Source: Nitratireductor sp. GISD-1A_MAKvit (GTDB lineage Bacteria > Pseudomonadota > Alphaproteobacteria > Rhizobiales > Rhizobiaceae). Taken from it: a stretch of 64,000 nucleotides of DNA. Each line of letters opens with the position of its first letter. Position 1 is the first letter of the stretch. The stretch is taken from NCBI RefSeq assembly GCF_040819555.1, contig NZ_CP161920.1, positions 2,727,001-2,791,000 on the forward strand, read 5' to 3'. Made by a program: the position numbers and the translations under genes. The notes under the pieces are model-generated. The model ran no database searches. It had not been told where the DNA came from and saw only the letters and a list, made by a program, of their open reading frames with translations. This document shows positions 59,570 to 64,000 of this stretch, piece after piece.

Positions 59570-60724
59570 CTAGGATCTGGGCTTTCGGGCCGGCGTCTTT
59601 TGATGGTCTTGATGTCCGCTATAGAGCGGTGATGCCAGATACTGGCTTATCGCAAATCGCACAAGCACCGCGACGGCCGCAGCCGCCGGAACCGCAATCA
59701 GCAGCCCCGCAAAGCCAAAAAGATAACCGAAGGCGAAAAGTGAGAACATGAGCCAGACCGGATGCAGGCCGACACTCTTTCCAACCAGCTTTGGCTGCAG
59801 GATGTTGCCTTCCAGAAACTGGCCCGAGAAAAAGACGGCAGCCACTGCAAGGACCCACCACCAGTCGGGCCAGAACTGGACAACGGCGATGCCGATGGCG
59901 AGCCCGAAACCGATCAGCGACCCCACATAGGGAATGAAGCTGATGAGCCCGGCCACAAGGCCGATCAAGAGCCCGAAATTCAGCCCGATGAGAGAAAGCC
60001 CGACGGCATAGAAAATGCCAAGAATGAGGCACAGCGTGCCCTGCCCGCGCACGAACCCCGCCGTGGCGACATTGATGTCGCGGGCGATCTGGCGCACCGT
60101 CTCCACATGGTCGCGCGGCACCCAGCTGTCGACCTTCTCGACCATGTGGTCCCAGTCGAGCAGCATGTAGAATGCCACCACCGGGGTCACGACGAAAAGG
60201 CTCGCCACATTGACGATCGCCACGCCTGAACTCCAGACGGATTTGAACAGCGTGCCGAGAAAACCGGTCCCCTGCGCAAGAATCGAGCTCAGATTTTCCC
60301 GCACCGCGTCGGTTTCACCATTGATGAAATTATCAACCCATGCCGGCTCGAGCCGGTTCGCCAGGTCCTGGAGCCGTGTCAGATATTCGGGCAGACGGCT
60401 TGCGAAATCGGCAAGCTGGGTTCCCAGCACCGGCACAACGATCATCAGGCCCAGCAACACCGCGACAACAAAGCCAATCAGAATGACCACGGACGCTGCC
60501 ATGCGCGACAGCCCCATCCCCTCCAGCCGATCTGCAACGGGATCGAGAAAATAGGCCAGCACCATGCCCGCCAGAAAGGGCAACAGAATGGAACTGAAAA
60601 CATAGAGAAACAGGACAAGCGCCAGCCCCGCCAGCGCCCAGAAAGCGACATGTCGCGCAAGTGTCGGGCGGGCAACCACCGGCCCGGCTCCGTTTTCAGC
60701 GTCCTTCGGCGTCACTTTCGGCAT
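59570..60724 (-). CDS. AI-2E family transporter
   Basis: A 384-residue membrane protein of the AI-2E/PerM family with about eight hydrophobic segments. FLAGMVLAYFLDPVADRLEG, GLLIGLVAGLISFIPYVGSL and LKLVGKSVGLHPVWLMFSLF-type text near the end (VGKSVGLHPVWLMFSLFAFG) are typical. Substrates in the family vary and none can be assigned. It lies 10 bases upstream of hdaA and overlaps the phosphatidyltransferase gene, as in many Rhizobiales. I chose ATG 60724 over GTG 60730. Confidence 0.9.
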   Translation of the reverse strand: MPKVTPKDAENGAGPVVARPTLARHVAFWALAGLALVLFLYVFSSILLPFLAGMVLAYFLDPVADRLEGMGLSRMAASVVILIGFVVAVLLGLMIVVPVLGTQLADFASRLPEYLTRLQDLANRLEPAWVDNFINGETDAVRENLSSILAQGTGFLGTLFKSVWSSGVAIVNVASLFVVTPVVAFYMLLDWDHMVEKVDSWVPRDHVETVRQIARDINVATAGFVRGQGTLCLILGIFYAVGLSLIGLNFGLLIGLVAGLISFIPYVGSLIGFGLAIGIAVVQFWPDWWWVLAVAAVFFSGQFLEGNILQPKLVGKSVGLHPVWLMFSLFAFGYLFGFAGLLIAVPAAAAVAVLVRFAISQYLASPLYSGHQDHQKTPARKPRS

Positions 60725-61253
60725 AACCACCCATATGCTTGATCCAGGCGACGAGATAGGCCGCTCCGGAAGCCACGGTCAAGAGGCCGGTCACCGCGAT
60801 CAGCGCGATCCGCACCGCACCCGAACCGTAGCCGAACGCGAGCTCCGCCAGAACCAGAAGTGCCAGCAATATCTGCGCCAGAGTGTTCGCCTTGGAAACG
60901 AAGAGCGGCTTCATGGCCACCGGGTGCCCCATCACATTGGCCAGCAGAACGCCTCCAACAATCAGCGCGTCGCGCGAAACGACTGCAATCACCAGCCACA
61001 GCGGAAGTTCCATCATGTAGCCGAACACGACAAACACGCTCACCAGGAGCAGCTTGTCGGCGATCGGGTCCAGATAGGCGCCAAGCTCGGTGCGCTGGTC
61101 GAAATGCCTGGCGATGAAGCCATCCACGCCGTCGGAGATGCCCGCCGCCAGAAAGCCGGCAAACGCCCAGCCATACTCGCCCGTCAAAAGCGCGAACACC
61201 ACGCCCGGCACAAGAAAGAAGCGCATCAAGGTGATGATGTTGGGAATCGTCAA
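60696..61253 (-). CDS. CDP-alcohol phosphatidyltransferase
   Basis: A 185-residue membrane enzyme. The catalytic signature is SDGVDGFIARHFDQRTELGAYLD in two parts: D-G-x2-A-R and G-x3-D-x3-D, continuing PIADKLLLVS. The enzyme transfers a phosphatidyl group from CDP-diacylglycerol to an alcohol. It resembles PgsA but the acceptor is not certain; it may be a second, non-PgsA member. TTG start with GGAG 8 bases upstream. Confidence 0.88.
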   Translation of the reverse strand: MTIPNIITLMRFFLVPGVVFALLTGEYGWAFAGFLAAGISDGVDGFIARHFDQRTELGAYLDPIADKLLLVSVFVVFGYMMELPLWLVIAVVSRDALIVGGVLLANVMGHPVAMKPLFVSKANTLAQILLALLVLAELAFGYGSGAVRIALIAVTGLLTVASGAAYLVAWIKHMGGYAESDAEGR

Positions 61254-61283
61254 TCGATAATCTCCACCCTCGCCGCCATCTGC

Positions 61284-61350
61284 CCCGGCACCTTTTCATC
61301 GCGGTCCCGGCGCCTCTTCATTGTTGTTCCCGGTGCCTTTTCATTGCGGT
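61284..61350. repeat. Three tandem 22-23-bp repeats upstream of purM
   Basis: Units beginning CCCGGCACCTTTTCATCGCG (61284), CCCGGCGCCTCTTCATTGTT (61306) and CCCGGTGCCTTTTCATTGCG (61329) follow each other. They lie between two divergent genes and may be regulatory or a neutral local duplication. Confidence 0.7.
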
Positions 61351-61501
61351 CAAAGGCAGTTTCGGGCCACACTCATCGCAGGCTTTCACACATTGTAGGG
61401 GAAGCGTGCGCTTTCAATAGGCCAGCCTGTGAATATCTCTCGCCTTGCGGAAGCGTCCCCTTCATGTCAGAAGCCGAAAAAAACGCGGCGGCGAGAACGA
61501 A

Positions 61502-62569
61502 ATGGCTCAGGACAGCAAAAATGGCCTCACCTATGCCGATGCGGGCGTCGACATCGATGCCGGCAGCCGGATGGTGGACAAGATCAAGCCCATGGTGCGC
61601 GCCACGCGCCGGCCGGGCGCCGACAGCGAAATCGGCGGGTTCGGTGGCCTGTTCGATCTCAAGGCGGCCGGCTTCAGGGACCCCATCCTCGTGGCCGCCA
61701 ATGACGGTGTCGGCACCAAGCTCAAGATCGCCATTGAAGCGAACCGGCACGACACGGTGGGCATCGATCTCGTTGCCATGTGCGTCAACGATCTCGTCGT
61801 TCAGGGTGCCGAGCCGCTCTTCTTTCTCGATTATTTTGCCACCGGCAAGCTCGATCCCGACCAGGGCGCGGCCATCGTTTCAGGCATTGCCGAGGGCTGC
61901 AGGCAGGCCGGATGCGCGCTGATCGGTGGCGAAACGGCGGAAATGCCGGGCATGTATCACGGCGACGACTACGATCTGGCTGGCTTCGCCGTGGGCGCGG
62001 CAGAGCGCGACCGGCTTCTGCCCACGGGCGACGTGACCGAGGGTGACGTCCTTCTGGGCCTCGCCTCCTCCGGTGTTCATTCCAACGGGTTTTCGCTCGT
62101 ACGCCGCATCGTCTCCGATGCCGGTCTTGGCTGGGATGACAAGGCGCCGTTCGCGGCGGGCAAGACGTTGGGCGAAGCGCTGCTTGAGCCCACCCGCATC
62201 TACGTCAAACCGGTCCTTGAAACGCTGAAGGCCGCCTGGGGGATCAAGGCGCTGGCCCATATCACCGGCGGCGGCTTCCCGGAAAATCTGCCACGCGTTC
62301 TCCCCGATCATCTGGCTGCCGAGATCGACCTCGATGCCATCGATGTTCCTCAGGTCTTTTCGTGGCTCGCCAGAACGGGCGGGGTGGCCGAAAACGAGAT
62401 GCTCTCCACCTTCAATTGCGGCATCGGCATGGTTGTGGCTGTTGCCGGCGATGAAGCGGCGCAGATCGCAGCACTCCTCCAGCAGGCGGGCGAGCATGTC
62501 ACCATGCTTGGCCAGATCGTTCCGCGTCAGGCAGCCGGCGTCACCTATCGCGGTTCTCTCGGCCTATGA
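61502..62569 (+). CDS. purM: Phosphoribosylformylglycinamidine cyclo-ligase
   Basis: A 355-residue AIR synthetase. [20 protein letters not shown] opens the protein, [20 protein letters not shown] and [12 protein letters not shown] form the ATP-binding part, [34 protein letters not shown] and [15 protein letters not shown] are family motifs, and [17 protein letters not shown] is in the C-terminal half. It makes aminoimidazole ribonucleotide in purine synthesis. It diverges from the phosphatidyltransferase gene and is coupled to purN by ATGA. Confidence 0.96.
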   Translation: MAQDSKNGLTYADAGVDIDAGSRMVDKIKPMVRATRRPGADSEIGGFGGLFDLKAAGFRDPILVAANDGVGTKLKIAIEANRHDTVGIDLVAMCVNDLVVQGAEPLFFLDYFATGKLDPDQGAAIVSGIAEGCRQAGCALIGGETAEMPGMYHGDDYDLAGFAVGAAERDRLLPTGDVTEGDVLLGLASSGVHSNGFSLVRRIVSDAGLGWDDKAPFAAGKTLGEALLEPTRIYVKPVLETLKAAWGIKALAHITGGGFPENLPRVLPDHLAAEIDLDAIDVPQVFSWLARTGGVAENEMLSTFNCGIGMVVAVAGDEAAQIAALLQQAGEHVTMLGQIVPRQAAGVTYRGSLGL

Positions 62570-63241
62570 CGCGGCGAACACGCAAAAGGGTTGCGATCCT
62601 GATTTCCGGGCGGGGCTCCAACATGGCCTCGCTCATCGCCGCCGCCATCGACCCGTCGTTTCCCGCCGAAATTGTAGGCGTGATCTCAAACCGCTCCGAC
62701 GCGCGTGGGCTTGAGGTCGCCGCCACACACAGCATTCCCACCAGAGTGGTCTCATCGCGCGATTATGACGGGCGCGAAGCGCATGATGCAGCCATCCACG
62801 CCGAACTCGTGGAACTGAAGGCCGAGATCGTCTGTCTGGCGGGCTATATGCGCCTTCTTTCTCCCGATTTCGTGAAAAAATGGAAAGGCCGGATGATCAA
62901 CATCCACCCGGCTCTTTTGCCAAGCTTTCGCGGGCTCGATACCCATGCCCGTGCGCTGGCCAACGGCGTGCGTGTTCACGGATGCACCGTTCATTTCGTC
63001 ACGCCCGAGATGGACGAAGGTCCGATCATCGCTCAGGGCCGCCGTTCCCGTTCTCACCGACGATACGGAAGAAACGCTCGGCGAGCGGGTTCTCAGGGTC
63101 GAGCATCGGCTCTATCCCCTGGCGCTCCGCCTTCTTGCGGATGGCCGTGTGCGCATGTCCGATGGCGTCGCCGTCTTTTCCGGCGTCGAGGACGAACACC
63201 GCGACATCGCGATCGTTTCTCCCGGTGAACGCCGCGATTGA
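62566..63241 (+). pseudogene. purN: purN, GAR formyltransferase (frameshifted by one extra G)
   Basis: About 224 residues after correction. The first frame has VAILISGRGSNMASLIAAAI, EIVCLAGYMRLLSPDFVKKW and the catalytic region INIHPALLPSFRGLDTHARA with CTVHFVTPEMDEGPII. It breaks at CAGGGCC (63034-63040): one G too many separates IIAQ from AAVPVLTDDTEETLGERVLR, the normal C-terminus ending SPGERRD at 63241. All catalytic residues lie before the break. PurN uses 10-formyl-tetrahydrofolate to formylate GAR. The extra G is the same lesion as in the other frameshifted genes. Confidence 0.9.
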
Positions 63242-64000
63242 GGAAGACCCGTCACATCCCCTCTCACTGTCGTCATCCTCGGACCTGATCCGAGGATCCA
63301 TGCCGCAACGCCGGGGATAAACTCCGGCCTTCAAGAAACTGCCCACTTTTTCTCCCGCGCACCCCGTCACCCCCGCAACGGCATGGATCCTATGGTCAAG
63401 CCATAGGATGACGACGCCAATGCAGCGCGTTTCCCATTCACTATTCACCATTTACCATTCACTCCTTTTCCCCCACCCCCAAGACCTCCGCTACACTCGC
63501 CCCATCACCCCTGTCGGGAACCGGGTCCGGAGCCGGGGATCAGGAGGGGCGACGGCAGCCTCCCCCTCGGGTTCGGTGACCCGAGGCCTGTGAGGGCCCG
63601 CGAAAGGCCGGCGGCCGGCATCATGTCGGTTGCGGAAAAGCCGCTAGGGCAAAGTTTGCCCGAGTGACCGGTCGGCAGTCGGGACAGCGGCCGGCGGGGC
63701 GCGCTTTTCGCGCCACTTATTTCCCAACAGAGAGGCACGAAAAACGCGCCCCGTTTCCCGAACGATCCAGACCCCGGCGGCACCCCCGCGCGGCAACGAT
63801 GGAGCCTGCCCAACAATGCCCGCGCCACACCATCCCGTCATCCCGGGCTTGACCCGGGACCCATTGGCAGAGCGTGCAGGAACACGGCCCGGTCCTCGCC
63901 CATGCTCCGTTTGAAGAATGCGCACCAACACCAAACGCCCCCTTCTCCCCGCGAGCGGGGAGAAGGTGAGGATGAGGGGCGAGCGCCGTCAGTGGCCATG
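63242..64000. other. Non-coding stretch with dispersed palindromic repeats
   Basis: No convincing gene; open frames here have repeat-like protein text. It contains CCTCGGA/TCCGAGG (63277-63295), ATCCTATGG/CCATAGGAT (63387-63409), a run of CATTCACTATTCACCATTTA-like repeats near 63434-63466, TCCCGGG/CCCGGGA (63841-63859) and a perfect 11-bp hairpin at 63942-63965. Such units are scattered in intergenic DNA of Rhizobiales genomes. Confidence 0.7.
63942..63965. repeat. Dispersed palindrome, perfect 11-bp arms
   Basis: CTTCTCCCCGC, GA, GCGGGGAGAAG. This is the core of a very common rhizobial intergenic repeat unit, here followed by GTGAGGATGAGGGGC. Confidence 0.8.

Noticed and set aside
63505..63934. 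Overlapping minus-strand open frames of about 100 codons
   Set aside because: The text (for example SRVKPGMTGW) is what dispersed intergenic repeats give in many rhizobial genomes; there is no ribosome binding site or domain.

Overview
The window looks like a chromosomal stretch of a GC-rich alphaproteobacterium, most likely of the Hyphomicrobiales (Rhizobiales; Mesorhizobium/Phyllobacteriaceae-like). The support is the host block at the right end (tRNA-Pro, HdaA, AI-2E permease, CDP-alcohol phosphatidyltransferase, purM-purN), an NDUFS4-like ETC complex I subunit gene and the short dispersed palindromes. The genus is an inference from gene content. Two integrated elements sit in two different tRNA-Arg genes and make up most of the window.

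Region 1 (1 to about 32366) is the int-proximal end of an integrative element. Its backbone, all on the minus strand, holds DUF736, small membrane proteins, a LysE exporter, DUF2493, a toprim protein, a 1435-residue methyltransferase-helicase of the strawberry-notch type, DUF6117/DUF6915/DUF6878-like proteins, a ParB-like protein, DUF2958 and ArdC. Most operons start with a hairpin leader. The cargo is an AAA_14/DUF4143 ATPase and a DNA phosphorothioation island. In that island dndA diverges from dndBCDE plus a Dnd-associated methyltransferase. Downstream of dndA, on the same strand, lies a tightly coupled five-gene operon (PLD-nuclease/helicase, 70-aa protein, SMC-like ATPase, 157-aa protein, DUF262-DUF1524 nuclease) that probably supplies restriction. 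A tyrosine integrase and a 45-nt remnant of the 3' part of tRNA-Arg(CCG) close the element.

Region 2 (32.4-44.8 kb) holds an HNH plus Mrr restriction pair. Next comes a carbohydrate or polyol locus: ABC importer, SDR dehydrogenase, DeoR regulator, FGGY kinase and HAD phosphatase. A MerR regulator diverges from a 14-TM MFS exporter across a SoxR/MerR-type palindrome.

Region 3 (45080-57946) is a 12.9-kb phage-related element between 50-bp direct repeats, integrated in tRNA-Arg(TCT). It has an integrase, an integrase-arm/RusA fusion, a ribbon-helix-helix repressor with operators, a chain of small overlapping genes, a replication initiator whose gene contains four exact-length 22-bp iterons, a second iteron-like array, a TerS-like protein, a tail chaperone with a lambda-type GGGAAAG frameshift site and a tape measure. 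I see no large terminase, portal, capsid or lysis gene, so it is a remnant or a phage satellite.

Region 4 (57.9-64 kb) is host chromosome, ending in about 750 bp of non-coding dispersed repeats.

The strongest cross-cutting observation is that every clear frameshift I find (dndB, dndD twice, tape measure, hdaA, purN, and probably one more prophage gene) is one extra base at a GGCC tetranucleotide. GGCC is the phosphorothioation core known from Streptomyces Dnd, and a Dnd system lies in this window. The pattern suggests modification-linked sequencing error rather than seven true mutations.
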